DNA from: Pseudomonas oryzihabitans
GTDB taxonomy: Bacteria; Pseudomonadota; Gammaproteobacteria; Pseudomonadales; Pseudomonadaceae
NCBI RefSeq assembly: GCF_006384975.1
Contig: NZ_CP021645.1
Span: 3,686,001-3,750,000, forward strand
Length of the DNA: 64,000 nucleotides
Reading direction: 5' to 3'
The position numbers and the translations under genes were made by a program. Of the stretch, positions 1 to 7,486 are shown piece after piece (position 1 is the first letter of the stretch; each line of letters starts with the position of its first letter). Under the pieces are notes generated by a model. It made no database searches. It had not been told where the DNA came from and saw only the letters and a list, made by a program, of their open reading frames with translations.

Positions 1-455
1 TCCTGCGCCTGGCGCGGGCTGCCGATCACCAGGCGGTGGACGCCGCCCTGGCCCGGGTCGGGCTGACCGAGCTGCGCAAGCGGCAGATCGGTGAACTCTC
101 CGGTGGCCAGAAGAAGCGCGTCTTCCTGGCGCGCGCCCTGGCCCAGGACAGCCGGGTGATCCTCCTGGACGAACCCTTCACCGGGGTGGACGCCACCTCC
201 GAGCGCGCCATCATCGAGTTGCTCCAGGCGCTGCGTGCCGAGGGTCGCGCCATGCTGGTCTCGACCCATGACCTGGCCAGCATCGAGCGCTTCTGTGACC
301 GTACCGTGCTGCTCAATCGCACCGTGCTGGCCCAGGGGCCGACGACCGAGGTGTTCACCCGGGAAAATCTGGAGCGCACCTTCGGCGGTGCCCTGCGCCT
401 GTTCGACGGCGGTCGCCCGGCGTCGCAGCCGCCCCGGTGGCGGGAGCGGGCCTGA
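1..455 (+). CDS. Metal-ion ABC transporter ATP-binding protein (5' end missing)
   Basis: The reading frame is already open at the window edge, so this is the C-terminal part (about 150 residues) of an ABC ATPase. Visible elements are the signature motif [15 protein letters not shown], Walker B with catalytic Glu ([12 protein letters not shown]) and the H-loop (VSTHD). Walker A lies outside the window. The stop overlaps the start of the first permease gene (TGATG). Two ABC-3 permeases follow, which places it in the Mn/Zn/Fe (Sit/Mnt/Znu) class that powers uptake of a divalent metal at the inner membrane. Which metal cannot be decided, because the binding protein is upstream of the window. Confidence 0.9.
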   Translation, partial: LRLARAADHQAVDAALARVGLTELRKRQIGELSGGQKKRVFLARALAQDSRVILLDEPFTGVDATSERAIIELLQALRAEGRAMLVSTHDLASIERFCDRTVLLNRTVLAQGPTTEVFTRENLERTFGGALRLFDGGRPASQPPRWRERA

Positions 456-1309
456 TGGAGGTGCTGCTGGAGCCGCTGGCCTACGGCTACATGAGGAATG
501 CCCTGGGTGCCGCCGCCCTGGTGGGCGGACTCTGCGCCTTTCTCTCCGCCTACCTGATGCTCAAGGGCTGGTCGCTGATCGGCGATGCCCTGTCCCATGC
601 CGTGGTGCCGGGTGTGGCCGGCGCCTATCTACTGGGGCTGCCGCTGGCCCTGGGCGCCTTTGTCGCCGGTGGCGCGGCGGCGGGGGCCATGCTCGGGCTA
701 CGGCAATACACCCGGCTCAAGGAGGACGTCATCATCGGCCTGATCTTCAGCGCCTTCTTCGGCGGCGGCCTGTTCCTGGTGTCCCTGGCGCCAGTGGCGG
801 TGGACATCCAGACCATCGTCTTCGGCAACATCCTGACCATCACCCCGGAGGCCAGTCGCCAGTTGCTGATCATCGCCACCCTTTCCCTGCTGGTACTGCT
901 GCTCAAGTGGCGCGATCTGCTGCTGGTGTTCTTCGACGAGGGCCAGGCGCGTGCCTGTGGACTCAATCCCACGTTGTACCGGCTGCTGTTCTTCACCTTG
1001 CTGGCGCTGAGCACGGTGGCGGCGATGCAGACGGTAGGTGCCTTCCTGGTCATCGCCCTGGTGGTGACGCCGGGTGCCACCGCCTATCTACTCAGCGACC
1101 GCTTCGCGCGGGTGGTGCTGATCAGCGTGGCCATCGGCGTCGGCAGTGGCCTGCTGGGCACCTACCTCAGCTACTTCCTCGATGGCGCCACCGGTGGCTG
1201 CGTGGTGGTGCTGCAGACGCTGATCTTCCTGTTGGCCTTCGTGCTGGCGCCACGCCATGGCCTGCTGGCCAACCGGCGGCGGGCGCGGCAGACGGCGGAG
1301 GAGGGCTGA
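455..1309 (+). CDS. Metal-ion ABC transporter permease, ABC-3 family (first permease)
   Basis: This 284-residue, very hydrophobic protein has roughly eight membrane segments and the ABC-3 pattern near the N-terminus (LKGWSLIGDALSHAVVPGVA), followed by a late VTPGATAYLL segment. The ATG at 455 overlaps the ATPase stop. An upstream in-frame GTG at 437 lies inside the ATPase gene and is less likely. Two consecutive permeases with one ATPase resemble SitC/SitD of Mn/Fe transporters more than the single-permease ZnuB systems. The protein should form half of the metal channel in the inner membrane. Confidence 0.9.
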   Translation: MEVLLEPLAYGYMRNALGAAALVGGLCAFLSAYLMLKGWSLIGDALSHAVVPGVAGAYLLGLPLALGAFVAGGAAAGAMLGLRQYTRLKEDVIIGLIFSAFFGGGLFLVSLAPVAVDIQTIVFGNILTITPEASRQLLIIATLSLLVLLLKWRDLLLVFFDEGQARACGLNPTLYRLLFFTLLALSTVAAMQTVGAFLVIALVVTPGATAYLLSDRFARVVLISVAIGVGSGLLGTYLSYFLDGATGGCVVVLQTLIFLLAFVLAPRHGLLANRRRARQTAEEG

Positions 1310-2154
1310 TGGACTGGCTGCGACTGGTCCTGGAAGTCGACTTCATGCGCCAGGCGCTGCTGATGGCCGTGCTGGTGGCCGTGCCCACGGCGCTGCTGTC
1401 GTGCTTTCTGGTACTCAAGGGCTGGGCGCTGTTGGGCGATGCCATCGCCCATGCGGTGTTTCCCGGCCTGGTGCTGGCCTCGGCGCTGGGTGCGCCACTG
1501 GTGGCCGGCGCCTTCGTCGCCGGGCTGGGCTGTGCCCTGGCCACCGGTTACTTGAAGCGTCATAGCCGGGTGAAGCAAGACACCCTGATGGGGGTGGTCT
1601 TCTCCGGCATGTTCGGCCTGGGGCTGGTACTGCACGCCAAGTTGGCCACCGACTTGCACCTGGACCATATCCTGCTCGGCGATCTGCTGGGGGTGACCCC
1701 GGCGGCCTTCTGGCAGATGGCGGTGATCGCGGCCGTGGTGACGGTGGTGCTGGCCTGCAGTTGGCGCGATCTGCTGGTGCTGGCCTTCGATCCGGCCCAG
1801 GCGCGGGCGCTGGGTCTCCGGGTGGGTCTGCTGCACTACGGCTTGCTCGGGCTCATTGCCCTGACCGTGGTCGGTGCCTTGCAGACGGTTGGCATGGTGC
1901 CTGTGGTGGCGTTGTTGATCGCGCCCGGCGCCACGGCTTTCCTGCTCACCCGCTCCTTTGGTGGGATGCTGCTGGTGGCCACGACCTTGGCGGTGGCGGC
2001 GGCCGTAGGTGGCGTGCTGCTGAGCTTCGTCTGGGACAGCGCCCCGGCGCCGACGCTGGTGGTATTGCTGACCGCCGGCTTCCTGCTGGCCCTGACATGG
2101 CGTCTGTGGCGGGATCGACGTCGCTCGGACGATAAGGGTGTTCAATCGGCCTGA
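1309..2154 (+). CDS. Metal-ion ABC transporter permease, ABC-3 family (second permease)
   Basis: This 281-residue membrane protein is paralogous to the preceding permease. It shares the N-terminal pattern LKGWALLGDAIAHAVFPGLV and the IAPGATAFLL segment. Its ATG overlaps the previous stop (TGATG), so ATPase, permease 1 and permease 2 are translationally coupled. The pair is expected to form a heterodimeric channel. The charged tail (WRDRRRSDDKG) is probably cytoplasmic. Metal specificity is not readable from the sequence. Confidence 0.9.
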   Translation: MDWLRLVLEVDFMRQALLMAVLVAVPTALLSCFLVLKGWALLGDAIAHAVFPGLVLASALGAPLVAGAFVAGLGCALATGYLKRHSRVKQDTLMGVVFSGMFGLGLVLHAKLATDLHLDHILLGDLLGVTPAAFWQMAVIAAVVTVVLACSWRDLLVLAFDPAQARALGLRVGLLHYGLLGLIALTVVGALQTVGMVPVVALLIAPGATAFLLTRSFGGMLLVATTLAVAAAVGGVLLSFVWDSAPAPTLVVLLTAGFLLALTWRLWRDRRRSDDKGVQSA

Positions 2155-2220
2155 TGTAATCGGCTCACTGGCCCTGCCAGGCGTTCCCGGTCACGCTCGC
2201 CTTCCCTCAGGAGAACAATC

Positions 2221-2655
2221 ATGAAAACCGTCGCCCAGTTGCTCGCTGCCAAAACCCAGCAAACCGTCTACACCACCACGCCGGAAGCCTCGGTGCTCGA
2301 GGCGCTGCAACTGATGGCGGACAAGAACGTCGGTGCCCTGCCGGTGTTGCGCGGTAACGAACTGGTCGGCATCGTCAGCGAGCGTGACTATGCGCGCAAG
2401 ATGGTGCTGCAGGGGCGCTCTTCCTACGCCACCCCGGTGAGTACCATCATGACCGCCGCGGTGATCATCATCCTGCCGCAGCAAACGGTCGCCGATTGCC
2501 TGGAGTTGATGACCGAGCATCGCCTGCGCCACCTGCCGGTGATGGGTAATGGTCAACTGATCGGCTTGCTGTCCATCGGCGACCTGGTCAAGGAAACCAT
2601 GGTCGAGCAGGCCGAGTTGATCCGGCAGCTGGAAGGCTACATCCGCGGCGAATGA
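2221..2655 (+). CDS. Paired CBS-domain protein
   Basis: This 144-residue soluble protein consists of two CBS motifs. Repeat 1 spans about residues 15-65 (VLEALQLMADKNVGALPVL, then GIVSERDYARK) and repeat 2 about 80-130 (ECLxLM-type region, RHLPVM, GLLSIGDLVK). Such stand-alone Bateman modules bind adenosyl nucleotides and usually act as energy or redox sensors for partner proteins. It is preceded by an AGGAG ribosome site eight bases before the ATG. It follows the metal transporter by 66 bp and could be co-transcribed, but nothing shows a functional link. Confidence 0.85.
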   Translation: MKTVAQLLAAKTQQTVYTTTPEASVLEALQLMADKNVGALPVLRGNELVGIVSERDYARKMVLQGRSSYATPVSTIMTAAVIIILPQQTVADCLELMTEHRLRHLPVMGNGQLIGLLSIGDLVKETMVEQAELIRQLEGYIRGE

Positions 2656-2663
2656 GCCTCCCC

Positions 2664-2689
2664 AGGCCAGCGCTGAGCGGCGCTGGCCT
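2664..2689. terminator. Hairpin between convergent genes
   Basis: A perfect 10-bp inverted repeat (AGGCCAGCGC / GCGCTGGCCT) with a 6-nt loop starts nine bases after the CBS gene stop and faces the convergent acetyltransferase gene. There is no clear T-run on either side, so it is either a bidirectional or weak terminator or only a 3'-end stabiliser. Confidence 0.5.
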
Positions 2690-2727
2690 CCTCCGTGGTA
2701 AACCTCCTTCGCCCGCCCCGCTCCGGC

Positions 2728-3408
2728 CTAGACGGCCGAAGCGGCGACTACCGCCAGGGCGTTGCGTTGCCGGCCCTTGGTATCGAAGTTGTCCACGGCC
2801 AGCCAACGCCGGAAGCCGGCAGCCACCGCCGGCCATTCGTGGTCCAGCAGGCTGAACCAGGCGGTGTCGCGATTGCGGCCCTTGACCACCCGGTGCTGGC
2901 GGAAGAGGCCTTCATAGCGAAAGCCCAGGCGCTCGGCGGCTCTTTTCGAGCGGGCGTTGGCGGCATCGCACTTCCATTCCAGCCGGCGATTGCCCAGGGC
3001 GAAGGCTTCCTGCATCAGCAGATACACGGCCTCGGTGGCCAGGGGCGTACGCTGCAGGCGCCCACCGAAGGCGACATGGCCGATCTCGATGCTGCCGTGT
3101 TCGGGGACGATACTCATCAGGCTAAGCTGGCCCAGGGCGCGACCGTCGCGTGGGTCCACCACTGCATAGAACAGCGGATCGCGGCCCGGGGCCAGTCCCG
3201 CCAGCCAGGTCGCGAAGGCCGCCTGGTCGGCGAAGGGGCCGTAAGGCAGGAAGTCCCAGAGCGTCGGATCGGCCCTTTCGCCGGCCTGCAGCTCCAGCCA
3301 GAGATCGGCGCCATGGCGCGCCGGATCGAGGGGCTCCAGGCGTACGTACTGGCCTTGGAGTGGGCGAGGCTGGGGTGGGCGGGCAGGGCTCCAGGCGAGG
3401 GTGGTCAT
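2728..3408 (-). CDS. GNAT acetyltransferase, RimJ/RimL type
   Basis: This 226-residue protein looks like the RimL/RimJ branch of GNAT N-acetyltransferases. It has a YVRLEPLDPARH start, a FYAVVDPRDGRALGQLSL beta region and the late WKCDAANARSKRAAERLGF segment (about 165-185), typical of acetyl-CoA binding in this branch, followed by EGLFRQHRVVKGRNRDTAWF. Substrates in this branch are protein N-termini or small amines, and this one cannot be told. Its start overlaps the stop of the upstream GNAT gene by 4 bp, so the acetyltransferase genes form an operon. Confidence 0.85.
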   Translation of the reverse strand: MTTLAWSPARPPQPRPLQGQYVRLEPLDPARHGADLWLELQAGERADPTLWDFLPYGPFADQAAFATWLAGLAPGRDPLFYAVVDPRDGRALGQLSLMSIVPEHGSIEIGHVAFGGRLQRTPLATEAVYLLMQEAFALGNRRLEWKCDAANARSKRAAERLGFRYEGLFRQHRVVKGRNRDTAWFSLLDHEWPAVAAGFRRWLAVDNFDTKGRQRNALAVVAASAV

Positions 3409-3854
3409 GGGCGCTCTCCCAAGAGCTGGCGGTACTGGATGAAGCCGGAACGGGCGGCGATACGGTCGTAGAGCTGGCGCCCCGGATAGTTGGTCTCCTG
3501 GGTGAGCCAGTGCACCCGGTCGCAGCCGTCCGCTTCGGCACGGGCATAGACGTGTTCGATGAGCTTGCGACCCAGGCCACCGCCACGATGGCCCTCGGCG
3601 ACATAGAGATCCTGCAGGTAGCAGTAGTCGGTCTCGGTCCAGCAGGAGCGGTGATAGATGAAATGCACCAGTCCTAGCGGCCGTTCACCCTCCCAGGCGA
3701 GGGCGCCGTGGATGGGCTCATTCGGATCGAGCAGGCGCTGCCAGGTGCGGGCGTAGGTGATCTCCGGCAGGACGGTTTCGTAGAAGGTCAGGTAGGCCTG
3801 CCAGAGGTCGTGCCAGACGGCGTGGTCGTGCTGGGTGAGGGGGCGAATGGTCAT
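3405..3854 (-). CDS. GNAT acetyltransferase (copy 1 of a tandem pair)
   Basis: This 149-residue GNAT protein begins at MTIRPLTQHDHAVWHDLW. A longer frame upstream exists but has no family similarity. The acetyl-CoA binding region is DLYVAEGHRGGGLGRKLIE (Q/RxxGxG/A-type loop with a Gly-rich stretch), and a C-terminal NYPGRQLYDRIAARSGF segment follows. It closely resembles the next gene (3872-4348) along its whole length, so the two arose by tandem duplication. It overlaps the following RimL-like gene by 4 bp. The substrate is unknown. Confidence 0.85.
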   Translation of the reverse strand: MTIRPLTQHDHAVWHDLWQAYLTFYETVLPEITYARTWQRLLDPNEPIHGALAWEGERPLGLVHFIYHRSCWTETDYCYLQDLYVAEGHRGGGLGRKLIEHVYARAEADGCDRVHWLTQETNYPGRQLYDRIAARSGFIQYRQLLGERP

Positions 3855-3871
3855 GGGGGCTTTCCACAGGC

Positions 3872-4348
3872 TCAGGGTTCTTCGGGGGTAGAGATCGATG
3901 ATGGCGTGGCGGCACAGAGGTGCTGGTATTGGAGATAGCCGGAGCGCTCTGCTAGCCCATCGTAAAGCCGTCGAGCGCTGCGGTTGGTCTCGTGGGTGAG
4001 CCAATGGACACGATCAGAGCGGACCTCGTCTGCCTGGCGATAGACCTCGGCGATCAGTTGCCTACCGATGCCTCTTCCCCGGCTGTCGGCGGCGACATAG
4101 AGATCTTCCAGGTAGCACGACAGCCCCTCCGTCCAACAGGAACGGTGATAGATGAAGTGCACCAGCCCCAGCGCACGGTCGTCCTCCCAGGCGAGGGCGC
4201 CATGGATGGGCTCGCGCGGATCGAGCAGGCGCCGCCAGGTACTGGCGTAGGTGGTCTCCGGCAGGACGGTCTCGTAGAAGGCCAGGTAGGCCTGCCAGAG
4301 GTCGTGCCAGGCGGCGTGGTCGGCCGGGGTGAGGGGGCGGATGATCAT
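3872..4348 (-). CDS. GNAT acetyltransferase (copy 2 of a tandem pair)
   Basis: This 158-residue paralog of the preceding gene starts MIIRPLTPADHAAWHDLW and keeps IHGALAWE, GLVHFIYHRSCWTE and the acetyl-CoA loop DSRGRGIGRQLI. It differs mainly in the last 15 residues (a Ser/Pro-rich tail) and in scattered positions, for example ETDYCYLQ versus EGLSCYLE. It lies 17 bp upstream of copy 1 on the same strand. Both copies keep the acetyl-CoA loop, so neither looks decayed. Confidence 0.85.
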   Translation of the reverse strand: MIIRPLTPADHAAWHDLWQAYLAFYETVLPETTYASTWRRLLDPREPIHGALAWEDDRALGLVHFIYHRSCWTEGLSCYLEDLYVAADSRGRGIGRQLIAEVYRQADEVRSDRVHWLTHETNRSARRLYDGLAERSGYLQYQHLCAATPSSISTPEEP

Positions 4349-4361
4349 GGGTGGCTCCGCT

Positions 4362-4994
4362 TTAGGAAGGATCGCTCATCAGCTCGCCCAGGGCCCGCGC
4401 GCTGGGATCGGCGCTGGTGGCCAGGCCTTGGCGCACCCCCTCGCGGTCGGCGGCGTTGCGATTCTGGCTGAGCTTGGCGATGCCCTGAAGGCTGTCGATG
4501 GGCAGGCGCAGGCCGCGGATGGCGCGCAGCATGCCCTGCAGGTAATCCGCCGGGGCATCCGCTACCTGCCAAGGTTGGGCGCGGCGGGCTTCGTGCTGGT
4601 CGGTAAGGCGCTCCAGCAGCGGCAGCAGGCGCTCGGGCTCATCGAATACCTCCACCGTGCCGCGGGCATGTACCGCCTGGTAGTTCCAGGTCGGGACTAC
4701 CCGTCCATGCTCTGCCTTGCTCGGGTAGAAGGCCGGGCTGACATAGGCCTGCGGACCCTGGAATACCGCCAGTACCCTGCCATCCTCGACCAGCGCCTCG
4801 GCCTGGGGATTGCTGCGTGCCAGATGGCCGTAGAGGGTGCCATAGGGGCCTTCGCTCGGGTCCAGCCAGAGCGGCAGGTGGCTGACCAAGGGACCGGTCG
4901 CGCTCTGGCTCATTAGCAGTGCCAGGGCGTGGGCCTGCAGGTGCTGATGCAGGCTGGGCAGGTCGTCGAGACGGAAGGCGGGATTGGGGTACAT
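4362..4994 (-). CDS. PaiB-like FMN-binding protein
   Basis: This 210-residue protein (MYPNPAFRLDDLPSLHQHL) matches the PaiB / FMN-binding split-barrel family. Features are TGPLVSHLPLWLD, YGTLYGHLARSNPQ, a FQGPQAYVSPAFYPSK region and the VPTWNYQAVHARGTVEV core, which together make the flavin pocket. I chose the ATG at 4994 because GGAGAG lies just upstream on the minus strand; a longer frame runs into the MocR promoter. B. subtilis PaiB acts with a GNAT protein (PaiA), so the three GNAT genes immediately downstream may be a related arrangement. It is divergent from the MocR gene. Confidence 0.8.
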   Translation of the reverse strand: MYPNPAFRLDDLPSLHQHLQAHALALLMSQSATGPLVSHLPLWLDPSEGPYGTLYGHLARSNPQAEALVEDGRVLAVFQGPQAYVSPAFYPSKAEHGRVVPTWNYQAVHARGTVEVFDEPERLLPLLERLTDQHEARRAQPWQVADAPADYLQGMLRAIRGLRLPIDSLQGIAKLSQNRNAADREGVRQGLATSADPSARALGELMSDPS

Positions 4995-5038
4995 GGGAGC
5001 GATCTCTCCAGCGGTGTCTCGCCATGCTAAGGTCGGCT

Positions 5039-5059
5039 TTGGCTCTCTGTAAGAGCCAA
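5039..5059. promoter_or_regulatory. Candidate operator between paiB-like and mocR genes
   Basis: A perfect dyad TTGGCTCT-CTGTA-AGAGCCAA sits 26 bp before the MocR start and 44 bp before the paiB-like start. Regulators of the MocR family commonly control a divergent neighbour, so this is the most obvious binding site for the adjacent regulator. The assignment is an inference from position and symmetry. Confidence 0.45.
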
Positions 5060-5085
5060 TTCCTGCCATTTTCAGGGTGCCAATC

Positions 5086-6501
5086 ATGCTGGGTTTCGAT
5101 CCTTCCGGTCTGCTGCTGGAACCTGGGCAGGGCCTGGCGCGGCAGCTCTACCAAGGCCTGCGCGGGCGCATCCTGGCCGGCGCGCTGGCGGCTGGCGTGC
5201 GGCTGCCGGCCAGTCGTGAATTGGCGCGGCTGCTGGGCGTCTCACGCAACACCGTGACCGTCGCCTACGAACAGCTGCTGGCCGAAGGTTTCCTCGACAG
5301 CCGCCCGGGTGACGGGACCTATGTCGCCGGCGCGACCCAGGCGCTGTCCGATCAGACCGGCACGCCACCGGTGGCGCCACAAGCCCCTGTCAGCGCGCCG
5401 TCCGGTGCACCACGCGCCTTTCAGGTCGGCATTCCAGCCATGGATCTGTTTCCCTTCGCCACCTGGGCACGGCTGCAACAGCGCTTCTGGCGCCATCCAG
5501 AGGCGGCGCTGCTAGGCTATCGCGCGCCAGGCGGCGAGCCCCGATTACGGCGGCTGCTTTGCGCCTATCTGCGCCAGGCGCGCGGACTGGTCTGCACGCC
5601 CGAGCAGATCCTGATCACCACGGGCGCCCAGCAGGCCATCGAATTGTGCGCTCGCTTGCTGTTGGCGCCTGGGGCGCTGGCGGCGATGGAGGATCCCGGC
5701 TACCGCGCGGCGGGCCTGGCGCTGCAGAGTGGCGGGGCGCGCTTGCAGGGGGTACCGGTGGATGGTGCGGGGCTGGTAGTGGACCGGTTGGCCCATCAGC
5801 GCGACTGCCGGCTGGTCTATGTCACCCCCTCGCACCAGTATCCCACCGGCGCCGTGCTCTCCCTGCCGCGGCGGCTGGCGCTGCTGGACTGGGCACGGCA
5901 AACGGACGGCTGGATCGTCGAGGACGACTATGACGGCGAATATCGTTATCAGGGTGCCCCGCTGGCGCCCCTGGCCGCGCTGGATCGCCACGGTCGGGTG
6001 CTCTATGTCGGCACCTTCTCCAAGATCGCCTTTCCCGGCTTGCGCCTGGGCTATCTGATGGCCCCGCCGGCCCTGGTGCCCGAACTGCTGGCCTTGCAGC
6101 GGGCCGGCATCCGCCATCTCGACAGCGCCACCCAGACGGTCATGGCCGATTTCATCGAGCAGGGTCACTTCCAGCGCCACATCCGCCGCATGAGACGCGC
6201 CGCCCGCAGCCGCCGCGACGCCCTGCTGGCCGGCTGGCCCCAAGTCACCGGTTGCGCCGTACCGAGTGTCCCCGTGGCCGGCTTGCACCTGTGCCTGCCG
6301 GTAGAGAGCCTGGCCCGCGAAGCCGAGCTGGTGGCCAAGGCGGCGGCGGTCGAGGTAGAGCTCAATCCCCTGTCGCGCTACTGGCTAGCCGAAGGCCCGA
6401 CCCCGCCCGACGCCCGCGCCGGCTTGGTGCTGGGCTTTGCGGCGGTGCCGGAGGAACGGATCGGCGAGGCGCTGGCGAGGTTGCAGGAGGCCTGGAGCTA
6501 A
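5086..6501 (+). CDS. MocR-type regulator (GntR HTH fused to class I aminotransferase fold)
   Basis: This 471-residue protein has an N-terminal GntR winged helix (about 15-80: LYQGLRGRILAGALAAGVRLPASRELARLLGVSRNTVTVAYEQL region) joined to a PLP-dependent aminotransferase-like domain. The PLP-lysine motif is visible in GTFSKIAFPGLRLGY, with upstream VTPSHQYPTGAVL and DDYDGEYRY. MocR proteins sense a PLP adduct and control a neighbouring gene. AGGG lies eight bases before the ATG at 5086; a GTG nine bases upstream is an alternative. It is divergent from the paiB-like gene, its likely target. Confidence 0.9.
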   Translation: MLGFDPSGLLLEPGQGLARQLYQGLRGRILAGALAAGVRLPASRELARLLGVSRNTVTVAYEQLLAEGFLDSRPGDGTYVAGATQALSDQTGTPPVAPQAPVSAPSGAPRAFQVGIPAMDLFPFATWARLQQRFWRHPEAALLGYRAPGGEPRLRRLLCAYLRQARGLVCTPEQILITTGAQQAIELCARLLLAPGALAAMEDPGYRAAGLALQSGGARLQGVPVDGAGLVVDRLAHQRDCRLVYVTPSHQYPTGAVLSLPRRLALLDWARQTDGWIVEDDYDGEYRYQGAPLAPLAALDRHGRVLYVGTFSKIAFPGLRLGYLMAPPALVPELLALQRAGIRHLDSATQTVMADFIEQGHFQRHIRRMRRAARSRRDALLAGWPQVTGCAVPSVPVAGLHLCLPVESLAREAELVAKAAAVEVELNPLSRYWLAEGPTPPDARAGLVLGFAAVPEERIGEALARLQEAWS

Positions 6502-6505
6502 GAGG

Positions 6506-7360
6506 CTAGCCCTGGCGCCGATGCTCACCGAAGGCGGCGGTGATGGCCCTCAGCGTCGCCCGGGTGCGGGGATCGGTCAGCGACGAGTGCAGCTCGATGG
6601 CCTGGGAGGGTATGGCGGGTAGCCCCAGGGCAGGGCCGACGTCCACCAGCGCGGCGGTCGCCAGTCGGCGGGGAAAGGCAGCCACCGCCAGGCCTGCTGC
6701 GAGTGCCGCGGCGACTGCCGAGGTACCGCCGACGAAGACGCTTGTCCAGGGAATGCCGGCCGCATCCAAGAGGCGGTTGGCCGGGTCTCGTACGGCGCAC
6801 CGTGTCAGGTAGCTGGCGAGGCGCAGGGGTTCGCCGGGGCGCGGGGCGAAGTCCGCCGCGGCGTACCAGCCGAAGTGCTCGGGACCGAGCACCTCGCCCT
6901 GCCGGCTATCGTCGTCGCTGCGGATGATGACGGCATCGAACTCGCCCCTGTCGTAGGCGCCCAGCAGGGCCGGTGCGTCGTCCACCGAGACCTCCAGGGT
7001 CAGGCAAGGATCGAGCGCCTTGAGCCGCGCCAGCAAAGTTGGCACCTCGGGACCGAAGAGGTGGATGGCGATGCCCAGAGTGAAACGGCGGCTCGTCTGG
7101 TCGTTCAAGGCCGCGAGGGCCTGTTCGTGGGCGGCGAGAAAATCCCGGGCCCGCGGGAGGAAGCGTTCTCCGCCGACCGACAGTCGCACCTGGCGCGGCG
7201 TCCGCTCGAGGAGTCGTTCGCCCAGACGGTTTTCCAGCCGCTTGAGCTTGACGCTGAGGGCGCCCTGGGTCGAGCCGAGGACTTCTGCCGCCCGGGTGAA
7301 GCTGCGCAGCTCGGCGATGGTGACGAAGGCCTGCACCGCATCGACATCGAGACTCTTCAC
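6506..7360 (-). CDS. LysR-family transcriptional regulator
   Basis: This 284-residue protein carries an N-terminal LysR helix-turn-helix (about 5-65: AFVTIAELRSFTRAAEVLG, QGALSVKLKRLENRLGERLLER) and a C-terminal effector domain. The start is GTG with AAGGA seven bases upstream. It is convergent with the MocR gene (4 bp apart) and divergent from the MFS transporter gene that starts at 7487, so its probable target is that transporter. The effector is unknown. Confidence 0.88.
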   Translation of the reverse strand: MKSLDVDAVQAFVTIAELRSFTRAAEVLGSTQGALSVKLKRLENRLGERLLERTPRQVRLSVGGERFLPRARDFLAAHEQALAALNDQTSRRFTLGIAIHLFGPEVPTLLARLKALDPCLTLEVSVDDAPALLGAYDRGEFDAVIIRSDDDSRQGEVLGPEHFGWYAAADFAPRPGEPLRLASYLTRCAVRDPANRLLDAAGIPWTSVFVGGTSAVAAALAAGLAVAAFPRRLATAALVDVGPALGLPAIPSQAIELHSSLTDPRTRATLRAITAAFGEHRRQG

Positions 7361-7486
7361 TCAGCCATCCTTTTTTGTTGTCACTGAAATAGCCAACCAT
7401 ACGATTGTTAAATAAATCGTGGGGCGGCATGTTCGCAACCTCTAGCCGATCGCCCTTGGCGGCCATTACCCGGAGGTCTTGCCGCG

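Noticed and set aside
3405..4348. One of the tandem GNAT genes as a pseudogene
   Set aside because: Both frames are complete, with starts, stops and acetyl-CoA loops.
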